Assembly: GCF_014195505.1 (NCBI RefSeq)
Contig: NZ_JACIBV010000001.1
Coordinates: 5,394,001 to 5,458,000 of the forward strand
Direction of reading: 5' to 3'
From: Nonomuraea dietziae
Lineage (GTDB): Bacteria > Actinomycetota > Actinomycetes > Streptosporangiales > Streptosporangiaceae
Length of the DNA stretch: 64,000 nt
Shown here: piece after piece, positions 9,008 through 17,454 of the stretch
Numbering within the stretch: position 1 is the first letter of the stretch
How the letters are laid out: each line of letters begins with the position of its first letter
Position numbers and translations under genes: made by a program
Notes under the pieces: model-generated
Databases searched by the model: none
The model's input: only the letters and a program-made list of their open reading frames with translations
Told to the model about the DNA's origin: nothing

Positions 9008-9016
9008 AGTTCAACT
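9008..9016. promoter_or_regulatory. Candidate MarR operator AGTTCAACT
   Basis: AGTT-C-AACT is a perfect dyad lying in the 39-base gap between the divergent VOC and MarR genes. MarR operators in actinomycetes often have this AGTT/AACT form. Its position would cover both promoters. Confidence 0.5.
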
Positions 9017-9028
9017 AAGCTGCGGAGC

Positions 9029-9478
9029 ATGACGCGATGGCTGGACGACGACGAGCAGCGCACCTGGCGCAACTACCTAGCGGTGACACAGCTCGTCCAG
9101 GAGGCGCTCGACCGGCAGCTCCAGCGCGAGGCGGGCATGCCGCACACCTATTACATGATCCTCGTGGCGCTCTCCGAGGCGCCCGGCCGCTCGATGCGGA
9201 TGCACGAGCTGGCGCGCAGGGCCCAGTCCTCGCAGAGCCGCCTCTCCCACGCGATCGCCCGGCTGGAGGAGCGCGGGTGGGTGTGCCGCAACCCGTGCGC
9301 GGCCGACCGGCGCGGCAACATCGCCGAGCTGACCGACGCGGGGTTCGCCGCCCTCGCAGCAGCCGCGCCCGGCCACGTCGAGGAGGTACGGCGCAGCCTG
9401 TTCGACGCCCTCACTCCTGAGCAGGTGACCCAGCTCGACGAGATCTGCGCGGCGGTGCGGAAAACGCTGGAGTCGTAG
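9029..9478 (+). CDS. MarR family transcriptional regulator
   Basis: 149-residue winged-helix regulator. The ATG at 9029 is used because it begins MTRWLDDDEQRTWRNYLAV; a longer in-frame extension upstream runs back across the VOC gene and is not credible. MarR features are the N-terminal dimerisation helix, the recognition helix in SSQSRLSHAIARLEERGW, and the wing with DRRGNIAELTDAG. The cysteine in WVCRNPCAADRR could allow redox sensing, as in OhrR-type MarR proteins, but this is only a possibility. It is divergently transcribed from the VOC gene over a shared operator-like dyad, which is the usual arrangement for a local autorepressor. Confidence 0.9.
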   Translation: MTRWLDDDEQRTWRNYLAVTQLVQEALDRQLQREAGMPHTYYMILVALSEAPGRSMRMHELARRAQSSQSRLSHAIARLEERGWVCRNPCAADRRGNIAELTDAGFAALAAAAPGHVEEVRRSLFDALTPEQVTQLDEICAAVRKTLES

Positions 9479-9537
9479 CGCGAATCTGTCGGCGGCAGGC
9501 CGTACCGTACCCCCGGGAATCGAGACGAGGGACGGGC

Positions 9538-9723
9538 ATGCACGACGACACACAGCTCTTCAGGACGGTCCACATCATCGCGAGCAGGTTCGCGGGGCAG
9601 CCGGTGCCGGTGGTGATGGAGGCTCTGACCAGGTATCTCCCCCAGGCTCCCGGCATCTCGTCGCCGGAGATCCGCAGGATCGCCGAGGAGATCAGCGTCG
9701 GCCGCGACCCCTCAGGGCTGTGA
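9538..9723 (+). CDS. Small hypothetical protein
   Basis: 61-residue protein, MHDDTQLFRTVHIIASRFAG followed by a helical C-terminal half. The start is preceded by GAGGGACGGGC, a fair ribosome binding site. I do not recognise the family. It lies in the same direction between the MarR and xylA genes but is separated from xylA by an operator-like dyad, so it is probably not part of the xylose operon. Confidence 0.55.
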   Translation: MHDDTQLFRTVHIIASRFAGQPVPVVMEALTRYLPQAPGISSPEIRRIAEEISVGRDPSGL

Positions 9724-9753
9724 ACGCTTGACCCCCGGGGTGGTCTCGTCACA

Positions 9754-9770
9754 GGATTAGGCTGTAATCC
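9754..9770. promoter_or_regulatory. Dyad upstream of xylA, candidate operator
   Basis: GGATTA-N5-TAATCC is a perfect 6+6 dyad 20-36 bases upstream of the xylA start. It is followed by CCAAACTAA, which resembles half-sites of ROK-type XylR repressors. No xylR gene is present in this window, so the regulator would be encoded elsewhere. Confidence 0.45.
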
Positions 9771-9789
9771 AAACTAATTGGGAGACGCC

Positions 9790-10935
9790 ATGTACGAGCC
9801 CACCCCTGAAGACCGCTTCACCTTCGGCCTGTGGACGGTCGGATGGCAGGCGCGCGATCCGTTCGGCGACGCCTCCAGGGCGCCGCTCGACCCGGTGGAG
9901 AGCGTGCACAGGCTGGCCGAGCTCGGGGCCTACGGCGTCACCTTCCACGACGACGACCTGCTGGCCACCGAGCCCGACAGGGACACCGCGATCGCCGCGT
10001 TCAAGAAGGCGCTCGGCGAGACCGGCATGAAGGTGCCGATGGCGACCACGAACCTGTTCACCCACCCGGTGTTCAAGGACGGCGCCTTCACCAGCAACGA
10101 CCGCGACGTGCGTCGCCACGCCATCCGCAAGGTCATCCGCAACCTCGACCTGGCCGCCGAGCTGGGCGCGACCACCTACGTCTGCTGGGGAGGGCGCGAG
10201 GGCGCCGAGTCCGACGCGGCCAAGGACATCAGGTCCGCGCTGGCCCGCTACAAGGAGGCCATGGACATCCTGGCCTCCTACGTCCTCGACAAGGGCTACG
10301 ACATCAGGTTCGCCATCGAGCCCAAGCCCAACGAGCCGCGCGGCGACATCCTGCTGCCGACCATCGGACACGCGCTGGCGTTCATCAACTCCCTCGAGCA
10401 CCCCGAGATGGTGGGGCTCAACCCCGAGGTGGGGCACGAGCAGATGGCGGGGCTCAACTTCGTCCACGGCATCGCCCAGGCGCTGTGGCACGGCAAGCTC
10501 TTCCACATCGACCTCAACGGCCAGCACGGCCCCAAGTACGACCAGGACCTCGTCTTCGGCCACGGCGACGTGAAGAGCGCGTTCTTCCTGGTCGACCTGC
10601 TGGAGCACGGCGGCTACGACGGCCCCAGGCACTTCGACTACAAGCCGCTGCGCACCGAGGACGCCGACGACGTCTGGCACTCCGCCGCCGCCAACATGCG
10701 CACCTACCTGATCCTGCGCGAGAAGGCGCGGGCCTTCAGGGCCGACCCCGAGGTCCAGGAGGCGCTGGCCGCCTCGCGCGTGGACGAGCTGGCCCAGCCC
10801 ACCATGGCGCCCGGCGAGACCCTCGCCGACCTGGCCGCCGACGACTTCGACCCCGAGGCCGCCGCCCTGCGCGGCTTCCACTTCACCCGCCTCAACCAGC
10901 TCGCCCTCGAGCACCTGCTGGGCGTGCGGGGGTGA
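9790..10935 (+). CDS. xylA: Xylose isomerase
   Basis: 381-residue cytoplasmic xylose (glucose) isomerase, interconverting D-xylose and D-xylulose at the head of xylose catabolism. It begins MYEPTPEDRFTFGLWTVGWQ, the standard actinomycete N-terminus. His53 in TFHDDDL corresponds to the catalytic histidine. Glu177 in the FAIEPKPNEPRG segment and the GHEQMAGLN and HIDLN segments carry the divalent-metal ligands. The ATG at 9790 is preceded by GGGAG at 9780-9784. It is followed with a GTGA overlap by xylulokinase, so the two enzymes are co-translated. An operator-like dyad precedes the gene. The length agrees with the class I enzymes of Streptomyces. Confidence 0.97.
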   Translation: MYEPTPEDRFTFGLWTVGWQARDPFGDASRAPLDPVESVHRLAELGAYGVTFHDDDLLATEPDRDTAIAAFKKALGETGMKVPMATTNLFTHPVFKDGAFTSNDRDVRRHAIRKVIRNLDLAAELGATTYVCWGGREGAESDAAKDIRSALARYKEAMDILASYVLDKGYDIRFAIEPKPNEPRGDILLPTIGHALAFINSLEHPEMVGLNPEVGHEQMAGLNFVHGIAQALWHGKLFHIDLNGQHGPKYDQDLVFGHGDVKSAFFLVDLLEHGGYDGPRHFDYKPLRTEDADDVWHSAAANMRTYLILREKARAFRADPEVQEALAASRVDELAQPTMAPGETLADLAADDFDPEAAALRGFHFTRLNQLALEHLLGVRG

Positions 10936-12317
10936 CCCTCGTCGCGGGGGTCGACTCCTCCACCCAGAGCTGCAAGGTCGTCATCAGGTCCCTCGAGACG
11001 GGCGAGCTGGTCAGGCAGGGCCGTGCCGCCCACCCCGACGGCACCTCGGTCGATCCCGCCCACTGGTGGGAGGCGCTGCTGTCGGCGATCGCCTCGGCGG
11101 GCGGGCTCGACGACGTGGCGGCCATCAGCGTCGCGGGCCAGCAGCACGGCATGGTCTGCCTCGACGCCGGCGGGCAGGTCGTGCGCGACGCGCTGCTCTG
11201 GAACGACACCCGCTCCGCCCAGTCGGCCACCGAGCTGGTGGCGTCGCTGGGCGCGCAGGCGTGGGCCGAGGCGGTCGGCAGCGTCCCCGTGGCCTCGTTC
11301 ACGATCACCAAGCTGCGCTGGCTGGCCACGCACGAGCCCGCCAGCGCCGCCCGCACCGCCGCGGTCTGCCTGCCCCACGACTGGCTCACATGGCGGCTGA
11401 AGGGCTCGCGAGGGCTCGACGAGCTGACCACGGACAGAGGCGACGCCTCCGGCACCGGCTACTGGTCGCCGATCACCGGCGCCTACCGCGACGACCTCCT
11501 CAAGCTGGCCTTCGGCGCGGTGCCGGCGGTCCCGCGGGTGCTCGGCCCCACCGAGGAGGCAGGCGCCACCCCCGAGGGCGTCCTGCTGGCTCCGGGCACC
11601 GGCGACAACATGGCCGCCGCGCTCGGCGTGGGCGCGCGCCCCGGCGACGTGGTGGTCTCCATCGGCACCTCGGGTACGGCCTTCGCCGTCGCCGACACAC
11701 CCAGCCGCGACGCCAGCGGCGCGGTGGCGGGGTTCGCCGACGCCACGGGTCGCTTCCTGCCGCTGGCCTGCACGCTCAACGCGGCCAGGGTGCTCGACGC
11801 CGCGGCCGCCATGATCGGCGTGGGGCTGGAACGGCTCGGCGAGCTGGCCCTCTCGGCGCCCGCGGGGGCCGAGGGGCTGACGCTGGTGCCGTACCTGGAG
11901 GGTGAGCGGACTCCCAACCTGCCCCATGCCACGGGCGCGATCCACGGCCTGCGCCTGTCCACCTCCACCCCCGCGCACCTGGCCAGGGCGGCGGTCGAGG
12001 GCATGCTGTGCGGTCTCGCCGACGCTCTCGACGCGCTCGGACTGTCGCCCGAGCGGGTGCTGCTGATCGGCGGCGGCGCCCGATCCGAGGCCGTACGGCG
12101 CATCGCCCCCACCGTCTTCGGACGTCCTGTCGTGGTGCCCCCTCCCGGCGAGTACGTCGCCGACGGAGCGGCCCGCCAGGCCGCCTGGCTGCTGAGCGGG
12201 GGCGCCGAGCCGCCCGAGTGGTCGGTCGGCTCCCCCTCGATCCACGAGGCCGAACCGACGCCCGGCCTTCGCGAGCGCTACGCTGAGGCCCGCACACGCT
12301 TCCTCGGCGGCGCCTAG
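10932..12317 (+). CDS. xylB: Xylulokinase
   Basis: 461-residue FGGY-family carbohydrate kinase that phosphorylates D-xylulose with ATP, giving xylulose 5-phosphate for the pentose phosphate pathway. The GTG at 10932 overlaps the xylA stop by 4 bp. The N-terminal phosphate-binding turn is GVDSSTQSCKVV. ISVAGQQHGMV and LLWNDTRSA match the substrate region of xylulokinases. VVSIGTSGTAF and VLLIGGGARSE are the second phosphate and adenosine motifs. Nothing appears to be missing. It ends 3 bases before the convergent aldo/keto reductase gene. Confidence 0.96.
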   Translation: MTLVAGVDSSTQSCKVVIRSLETGELVRQGRAAHPDGTSVDPAHWWEALLSAIASAGGLDDVAAISVAGQQHGMVCLDAGGQVVRDALLWNDTRSAQSATELVASLGAQAWAEAVGSVPVASFTITKLRWLATHEPASAARTAAVCLPHDWLTWRLKGSRGLDELTTDRGDASGTGYWSPITGAYRDDLLKLAFGAVPAVPRVLGPTEEAGATPEGVLLAPGTGDNMAAALGVGARPGDVVVSIGTSGTAFAVADTPSRDASGAVAGFADATGRFLPLACTLNAARVLDAAAAMIGVGLERLGELALSAPAGAEGLTLVPYLEGERTPNLPHATGAIHGLRLSTSTPAHLARAAVEGMLCGLADALDALGLSPERVLLIGGGARSEAVRRIAPTVFGRPVVVPPPGEYVADGAARQAAWLLSGGAEPPEWSVGSPSIHEAEPTPGLRERYAEARTRFLGGA

Positions 12318-12320
12318 GGG

Positions 12321-13307
12321 TCAGTTGACGGCGTCGAGCCTGGCCCGCTGGTCCTGCGTCAGCTCCAGATCCACCGCGGCCAGGTTCTCCTCGAGCTGCG
12401 CCACCGACGAGGCGCCCGCCAGCGGGATGATCGGCAGCCGCCCGCCGAGCTGCCACGACAGCACCACCTGGTTCACGCTCGCCCCGGTCTCCTTGGCGAC
12501 CTCGCGCAGCACCGCCAGCCTGGCGGGCGTCCCCGGGTGGTCGTAGTCGCGCGGCAGCGGCCTGTCCTCGCGGACGTAGGCGCCACCGAGCAGCGGCGAG
12601 TAGGCGACCAGGGTCAGCCCCGGCTCGGCCCGCAGATAGGTCATCAGCTCGGCGCCCGCGTGACCCAGGCTGCCGTCCTCGAAGATCGACTCGGGAACGT
12701 CGAAGCGCGGACGCAGGTGGCTGTGCTGGTACTGCAGGACCTCGTAGCCAGGCAGCCCCGCCGCGGCGGCCAGGGCGCGGGCCCGCTCCACCCGCCAGAT
12801 CGCGTGGTTGCTCACCCCGAGCAGCCCGACCGTCCCCTCCGCCACCAGCTCGGCGAAGCCCTCCACGGTCTCGCCCAGCGGGACGGCCCTGTCCTCGATG
12901 TGCGCGTAGAGCAGGTCGATCCTGTCCACACCGAGCAGCTCCCTGCTGCGCTCGGCCGACTCCCTGATCACCTTCGCCGACAGTCCCTCCGCGTTGTCGA
13001 CGTAGCTGGTGCCCGGTGCGAGCGGACGCGCGCCGAGCTTGGTGGCGATGACGATCTCGTCACCGACGCCGCGGCTGCGCCGCCACCGTCCGAGCAGCTT
13101 CTCGCTCTGCCCGCCCTGACTGCCGTCGATCCAGAAGGCGTAGTTGTCCGAGGTGTCGATGAACGTCCCACCGGCTTCGACGTAGCGGTCGAGGATGGCG
13201 AACGAGGTCTTCTCGTCCGTCACCGAACCGAAGAGCATCGCGCCGAGGGCGAGCACACTCACCTCGCGGCGGGTCTTCGGGTCGGTGCCGATCGTGCGGT
13301 ACTTCAT
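12321..13307 (-). CDS. Aldo/keto reductase
   Basis: 328-residue NADPH-dependent aldo/keto reductase with a TIM-barrel fold. The start at 13307 (MKYRTIGTDPKTRREVSVLA) is preceded by GGGAGGGAAAGC; a longer upstream extension has no support. Catalytic elements visible are Asp and Tyr in FIDTSDNYAFW, Lys in ATKLGARP and His in LLYAHIED. The C-terminal cofactor region IIPLAGASSVAQLEENL matches the family. It is convergent with xylB with only 3 bases between stops. A role in sugar or xylose reduction is possible from the location but is not shown. Confidence 0.9.
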   Translation of the reverse strand: MKYRTIGTDPKTRREVSVLALGAMLFGSVTDEKTSFAILDRYVEAGGTFIDTSDNYAFWIDGSQGGQSEKLLGRWRRSRGVGDEIVIATKLGARPLAPGTSYVDNAEGLSAKVIRESAERSRELLGVDRIDLLYAHIEDRAVPLGETVEGFAELVAEGTVGLLGVSNHAIWRVERARALAAAAGLPGYEVLQYQHSHLRPRFDVPESIFEDGSLGHAGAELMTYLRAEPGLTLVAYSPLLGGAYVREDRPLPRDYDHPGTPARLAVLREVAKETGASVNQVVLSWQLGGRLPIIPLAGASSVAQLEENLAAVDLELTQDQRARLDAVN

Positions 13308-13403
13308 GCTTTCCCTCCCGTCGGCCCGTCCTGTCAGGGCCCCGCACGGGAGTCTGGGCCGTGGAGCGCACTCCAGGTCAAGCCCCACACGCACAATGGG
13401 GAA

Positions 13404-13808
13404 GTGACGAGATACATCGATGACATGCGCGCGATCAGCGAGGAGCACCTTCAGGGCGGATTCTTCGCCGGCTGGCCCGCGGCCCCCTCGCCCGAGCAGC
13501 ATCTGGCGGTCCTTCGAGGAAGCTACCGAGCGATCGTCGCCATGGACGAGTCGAGCGGCCAGGCCGTCGGGTTCGTCACCATGGTCAGCGACGGCGTGCT
13601 GACCGCCTTCGTCCCGTGGCTTGAAGTCCTGCCCGCCTACCAGTCGAGAGGGATCGGATCCGAGCTGATGCGCAGAGTCCTGGAGGGCTGCGAACGGTTC
13701 TACTCCGTCGACCTCATGTGCGACGAGCCCCTCCAGCCGTACTACGCGCGCCTGGGCATGTCCCCCCTGACCGGCATGACCCTCCGCAACCGAGCCGCCC
13801 TCAGCTGA
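13404..13808 (+). CDS. GNAT family N-acetyltransferase
   Basis: 134-residue acetyltransferase. The GTG at 13404 follows GGGGAA and begins VTRYIDDMRAISEEHLQGGF. Motif A is clear: LEVLPAYQSRGIGSELMRRV, with the acetyl-CoA pyrophosphate loop Q-S-R-G-I-G. The C-terminal strand region PYYARLGMSPLTGM is also typical. The substrate is unknown. It is divergent from the aldo/keto reductase gene with about 96 bases between them. Confidence 0.85.
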   Translation: MTRYIDDMRAISEEHLQGGFFAGWPAAPSPEQHLAVLRGSYRAIVAMDESSGQAVGFVTMVSDGVLTAFVPWLEVLPAYQSRGIGSELMRRVLEGCERFYSVDLMCDEPLQPYYARLGMSPLTGMTLRNRAALS

Positions 13809-13935
13809 ACGGCCGGCGTGACCGACTTGGTCGACCCACCACCATCCGTCGCCGAGGCCGCGGGCCGGACGGTCTGGGACACCGACCCACGCCCCCGCGC
13901 AACCGGGACGTAGGCGGCTTTCCGGGGCTTTGCGG

Positions 13936-14874
13936 CTATCTCGGGATCCGGGCGCGTAGGGCAGGGATGAACCAGGCGTACACCGGGGCCAGGCTCTCTG
14001 GGTCCGGCCAGCCGTTGATCACCGCGAGCAGCCGGAGGTACCGCTCCCAGCGCGGGTCGTTCGCGGACTCCAGCCGGGTCAGCAGCCTGCGTCGAAGCTC
14101 GGCGTCGTCGGGGCGGTCGAAGACCTGGGCGTACTGAGCCATGACCGCCGCGACCACCGCGTCGGCCTCGGGAGAGGCCGGGTCGATGCCTGCCGCCAGG
14201 GCCGGGCCTACCTCGTCACGGACCATCGCGGCCGAGTCGCGGCGCAGCGTCGTGGCGTCGCCATGGGCGCGCTCGGCCGCGTATTGCTCGGCCATGCGCC
14301 GTACGCTGCCGCGAAAGTCCGGGTCCTGGGAGAGCTCCGCCAGCTCCACCCACGCCTCGACCTGTTCGATCTCGGGACTGTCGGGGAGTTCGGGGGTCAT
14401 CGAGCTCCTGATCCCCGCGAACCCGGCGTCGGCGTCCAGACCGCCGAAGGCGGTGTCGAGGAAGTCGTCGATCAGCCGTCGGCGTTCGTCCTCGGAAAGC
14501 TTGGCGAGCTTGTGCATGAGATCCATCTCCTCAGGGGTGGAGCCGCGCCTGGCCACCGCCGTCAGCACCGCTCGCCGCAGGCGCAGCGTCCGGATCTGGA
14601 CGGCCAGCGCCTCGGCGTGCGCCGCGGCGACCTCGGGCAGCGAGACCTCCCTGTCCAGGACCTTCCTGATCGTGGAAAGGTCCAGGCCGAGGTCGCGCAG
14701 CGTGCGTACGAGGTCGAGGCGTGCGACGGCGTCGATGCCGTAGCGACGGTAGCCCGCGGGGCTGCGGTCGGTGGGCGGCACGATCCCGCGATCGGCGTAG
14801 AACCGAATGGCCTTGACCGTCAGGCCGGTCCGCCTGGCCAGATCGCCGATCGAGTACAGCGTGTCGCCGTCCAT
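13936..14874 (-). CDS. MerR family transcriptional regulator
   Basis: 312-residue regulator. The N-terminal MerR helix-turn-helix and wing are plain: YSIGDLARRTGLTVKAIRFY then AGYRRYGIDAVARLDLVRTL. A long coiled coil is followed by a C-terminal region of about 190 residues of unknown ligand specificity, larger than in metal-sensing MerR proteins and without their cysteine signature. A 19-bp dyad sits just upstream of the start, in the position where MerR proteins twist an over-long promoter spacer. Autoregulation is likely. The DoxX gene upstream on the same strand is separated by about 160 bases. Confidence 0.88.
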   Translation of the reverse strand: MDGDTLYSIGDLARRTGLTVKAIRFYADRGIVPPTDRSPAGYRRYGIDAVARLDLVRTLRDLGLDLSTIRKVLDREVSLPEVAAAHAEALAVQIRTLRLRRAVLTAVARRGSTPEEMDLMHKLAKLSEDERRRLIDDFLDTAFGGLDADAGFAGIRSSMTPELPDSPEIEQVEAWVELAELSQDPDFRGSVRRMAEQYAAERAHGDATTLRRDSAAMVRDEVGPALAAGIDPASPEADAVVAAVMAQYAQVFDRPDDAELRRRLLTRLESANDPRWERYLRLLAVINGWPDPESLAPVYAWFIPALRARIPR

Positions 14875-14888
14875 GCCCCCACTCTCGT

Positions 14889-14907
14889 GTCTCCCCTTAC
14901 TGGAGAC
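14889..14907. promoter_or_regulatory. MerR-type operator dyad
   Basis: GTCTCC-N7-GGAGAC, a perfect 6+6 dyad beginning 15 bases upstream of the MerR start. On the minus strand a TTGAGT box at 14911-14906 would leave a 19-base spacer to a GAGAGT box at 14886-14881, the over-long spacing typical of MerR-controlled promoters. The boxes are weak matches. Confidence 0.5.
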
Positions 14908-15035
14908 TCAAGCCCATCTCAGCTGCCCGCGCGCGCTCGCCGTACGGCGGGCCGGCGCCAGGCGACGCTTGAGCGGTTCGTCGCCGACGGGTTCGTCAAG
15001 CTGCCGGCGGCCGCGCCCCCGTCGTCGGCGGTCGC

Positions 15036-15383
15036 TCAAGCGGTCAACCCCAGCGCCAGGGAGGCGATCACCGGCGCCGCGTACACCATCGGGAACGGGA
15101 TGTGGGAGTACCAGCGCGCCCTGGTTACGGTGACGACGGCGCCGGCGAAGTAGAACACCAGCCCGATCCCGGCGACGGCGCCGACGACCGGGACGAACAG
15201 ACCCGCCACCAGCCCTGCGGCACCGGCGGCCTTGGCCGCGCCGAGCCAGGGCCACAGCGCACGCGGAACGCGGTAGTCGGCCAGGGGCTGCACGACCCAC
15301 TGGGCGTGGAAGAAGACGGAGCCGGCCGAGAAGCCCGCCATGGCTGCGGCCAGAAGGGTGATGACGACGTAGGTGGTGGACAT
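15036..15383 (-). CDS. DoxX family membrane protein
   Basis: 115-residue four-helix membrane protein starting MSTTYVVITLLAAAMAGFSA. Conserved DoxX positions are seen around DYRVPRALWPWLGAAKAAGA and VTVTRARWYSHIPFPMVYAA. DoxX proteins are small quinone- or thiol-linked membrane components of poorly defined function. The gene has a near-consensus ECF41 promoter at 15430-15456 (TGTCACA-N16-GGTC) about 47 bases upstream. It could therefore belong to the same regulon as the ECF41 locus at 21,820. That link is inference. Confidence 0.82.
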   Translation of the reverse strand: MSTTYVVITLLAAAMAGFSAGSVFFHAQWVVQPLADYRVPRALWPWLGAAKAAGAAGLVAGLFVPVVGAVAGIGLVFYFAGAVVTVTRARWYSHIPFPMVYAAPVIASLALGLTA

Positions 15384-15429
15384 CTCGGATGCTCCTCATC
15401 GGGGGGTGTTCGGGGTCTTTCACTGACGT

Positions 15430-15456
15430 GACCCCGCCCGGCGCATGAGTGTGACA
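15430..15456 (-). promoter_or_regulatory. Near-consensus ECF41-type promoter upstream of doxX
   Basis: On the minus strand TGTCACA (15456-15450), a 16-base spacer and GGTC (15433-15430). The established ECF41 pattern is TGTCACA-N16-CGTC, so one base of the -10 differs. It points at the DoxX gene. Confidence 0.45.
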
Positions 15457-15527
15457 GGACGAGCCGTTCCGATCGGATTCTCACGAGCGCGGCGCGCTGG
15501 CCGCTGCCCGCCCACTCTTCGTGCGAG

Positions 15528-16649
15528 TCAGGCGCCGGGGCCGTAGGGCCCGGGGTGGCGCATTCTCCAGACGGTGCCGCGGGTGATGGCCTCCTTGAAC
15601 GTCGCGGAGGCGCGACCGGTCAGCACGGCGCCGAGCGGGCTGTCGTCGGCACGGGTGAACTGGGTGACGCCGTCATGACGGCCGAGGCTGATGTTCTGCC
15701 AGACGTAGCGGATCCTGGCCCTTCGCGGCTCCCTCCCCGCCAGGAGGTCGGCCACCGCGTCGCCCGCCTGCAGGCCCATGGGCAGGCCGGTCTGGCAGGA
15801 CATGCGTGACTGCCCGCCGGCGGTCCTGGCCGCGGCGGCGTCCCCGATGCCGAACACCTCTGGATGGGACACCGAGCGAAGCGCCCCGTCGACCCGCATG
15901 CGGCCGTGTTCGTCAGTGGCCAGCCCGGAGGCGGCGGCCAGGCCCGGAACCCGGAATCCGGCCGTCCACACCACCGTCTCGGCGGGCAACTCGTGGCCGT
16001 CGTCCAGGAGCAGCCCGTCAGGACCGATCTTGGCGACCGTCGCGCGTTCGCGCACGGCGACGCCCAACCGGCCGAAGGCCCTGTGGAGGTGGCGGCGGGC
16101 CCTCGGGGAGAGCCAGCCGCCGATCGTCCCCCCTGAGACCAGTTCGACGCCCAGCCTCGGGTGGGTCGCCGCGAACTCGGTCGCGGCCTCGATCCCGGTC
16201 AGCCCGCCGCCCACCACGACGACCGAGCCGGTTTCGGCCAGCCGTGAGCGCAGCCTGGCCGCCTCGCCGGCCGAGGCCAGCGTGAACGCGTGCTCCCCGA
16301 TGCCCGGCACGCCATCCCTGTCCGCGTCGCTGCCGAGGGCGTAGATCAGCACGTCATAACTCAGGCTGTACGGCGCCGCGTCGAGCCGTACGGCCCGCGC
16401 GTCGAGATCGAGGCCGGTCACCCTGGCCACCACCAGCTCCACGCCGGTGCCGTCGAGCAGGTCGAGAAGCGGCAGATCGGGAAGCGGCTGCCCGGCCGCG
16501 AGCTGGTGGAGCCTGACCCGCTCCACGAACCGGTCGCTCGCGTTGACCAGTGTCACCTGGGCGCCGGCGCCCTGCAGCCTCCTGGCGGCACGCTTGGCGG
16601 CACCCAGCCCCGCGTAACCGGCACCCAGCACCACGATGCGGTCTGTCAT
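15528..16649 (-). CDS. NAD(P)/FAD-dependent oxidoreductase (NDH-2-like)
   Basis: 373-residue flavoprotein of the type II NADH dehydrogenase/ferredoxin reductase superfamily. The start at 16649 follows CGGAGGAAACC and begins MTDRIVVLGAGYAGLGAAKR, the FAD-binding dinucleotide fold. A second fold, VVVVGGGLTGIEAATEF, binds NAD(P)H, and the late FAD motif is VFGIGDAAA. A quinone-reducing role is typical of the family, but an amphipathic membrane anchor is not evident, so a soluble reductase is also possible. It is downstream of a two-component system on the same strand, separated by 124 bases. Confidence 0.88.
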   Translation of the reverse strand: MTDRIVVLGAGYAGLGAAKRAARRLQGAGAQVTLVNASDRFVERVRLHQLAAGQPLPDLPLLDLLDGTGVELVVARVTGLDLDARAVRLDAAPYSLSYDVLIYALGSDADRDGVPGIGEHAFTLASAGEAARLRSRLAETGSVVVVGGGLTGIEAATEFAATHPRLGVELVSGGTIGGWLSPRARRHLHRAFGRLGVAVRERATVAKIGPDGLLLDDGHELPAETVVWTAGFRVPGLAAASGLATDEHGRMRVDGALRSVSHPEVFGIGDAAAARTAGGQSRMSCQTGLPMGLQAGDAVADLLAGREPRRARIRYVWQNISLGRHDGVTQFTRADDSPLGAVLTGRASATFKEAITRGTVWRMRHPGPYGPGA

Positions 16650-16773
16650 GGTTTCCTCCGTATCGAGTCCCCACTTGAACCGGCGAGCCAGCCGATCCAT
16701 GACACGTCGCGGTGTGATCGTTCTCACACGGGGGAGCCGACGGCGAACGCGGGCGGGGTCGCGGCCCGGTTGC

Positions 16774-17454
16774 TCAGAGGTCCGCGCCGAGGTAGCGGAC
16801 GACCGCCGCGACGCGTCGGTGCACGTCGGGAGCGCTCTCCAGGCCGAGCTTGTGGAAGATCGTGTTCACGTTCTTCTCGACGGCCGACACCGACAGGTGG
16901 AGCGACTGCGCGATGCCCGCGTTCGATCTGCCGAGGGACATCTCCCCGAGGACCTCGCGCTCCCTGGCGGTCAGCTGGCCTGCGGCCGGACGGCTGCGCC
17001 TGACACGGCGCCGCACCAGCGCGTCGACCACCTGCGGCTCGATGACCGACCCGCCCGACGTGACCGCGCTGATCGCGCCGAGCAGGTCGTCGAGGTTGCC
17101 GATCCTGTCCTTGAGAAGGTAGGCGAGCCCTTCGCTGCCGTGCCTGAACAGCTCGAAGGCGAACAGCGCGTCCCGGTACTGCGACAGCACCACCACCCCC
17201 GTGCCCGGGTGCTCGGCCCGGACCTGGTGGGCCGCGTCGATGCCCTCGAAGCCGGCCCTGAAGGAGGTGCCCGGCATGCGGATGTCAGTGACGATCACGT
17301 CAGGCTCGAACCTGCGGACCGCGTCGAGGAGCTCGTCGGCGTTGCTGACCGCCGCGACGACGCCGACCTCGCCGGAGGTCTCCAGCAGCTGCCGGAGCCC
17401 CTCCCTGACGAGGTAGTGGTCGTCGGCGAGTACCGCCCGCAGAGGATCAGCCAT
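16774..17454 (-). CDS. NarL/LuxR-type response regulator
   Basis: 226-residue response regulator. The receiver domain has the acidic pair in LADDHYLVREGL, the phosphorylated Asp in VIVTDIRMPG and the Lys in YLLKDRIG. A short insertion (SFRAGFEG) follows the phosphorylation loop. The C-terminal GerE/LuxR helix-turn-helix is LTAREREVLGEMSLGRSNAG through KNVNTIFHKLGL. Its ATG at 17454 overlaps the end of the kinase gene by 8 bases, so it is the partner of that kinase. Targets are unknown; the flavoprotein gene immediately downstream is a candidate. Confidence 0.9.
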   Translation of the reverse strand: MADPLRAVLADDHYLVREGLRQLLETSGEVGVVAAVSNADELLDAVRRFEPDVIVTDIRMPGTSFRAGFEGIDAAHQVRAEHPGTGVVVLSQYRDALFAFELFRHGSEGLAYLLKDRIGNLDDLLGAISAVTSGGSVIEPQVVDALVRRRVRRSRPAAGQLTAREREVLGEMSLGRSNAGIAQSLHLSVSAVEKNVNTIFHKLGLESAPDVHRRVAAVVRYLGADL

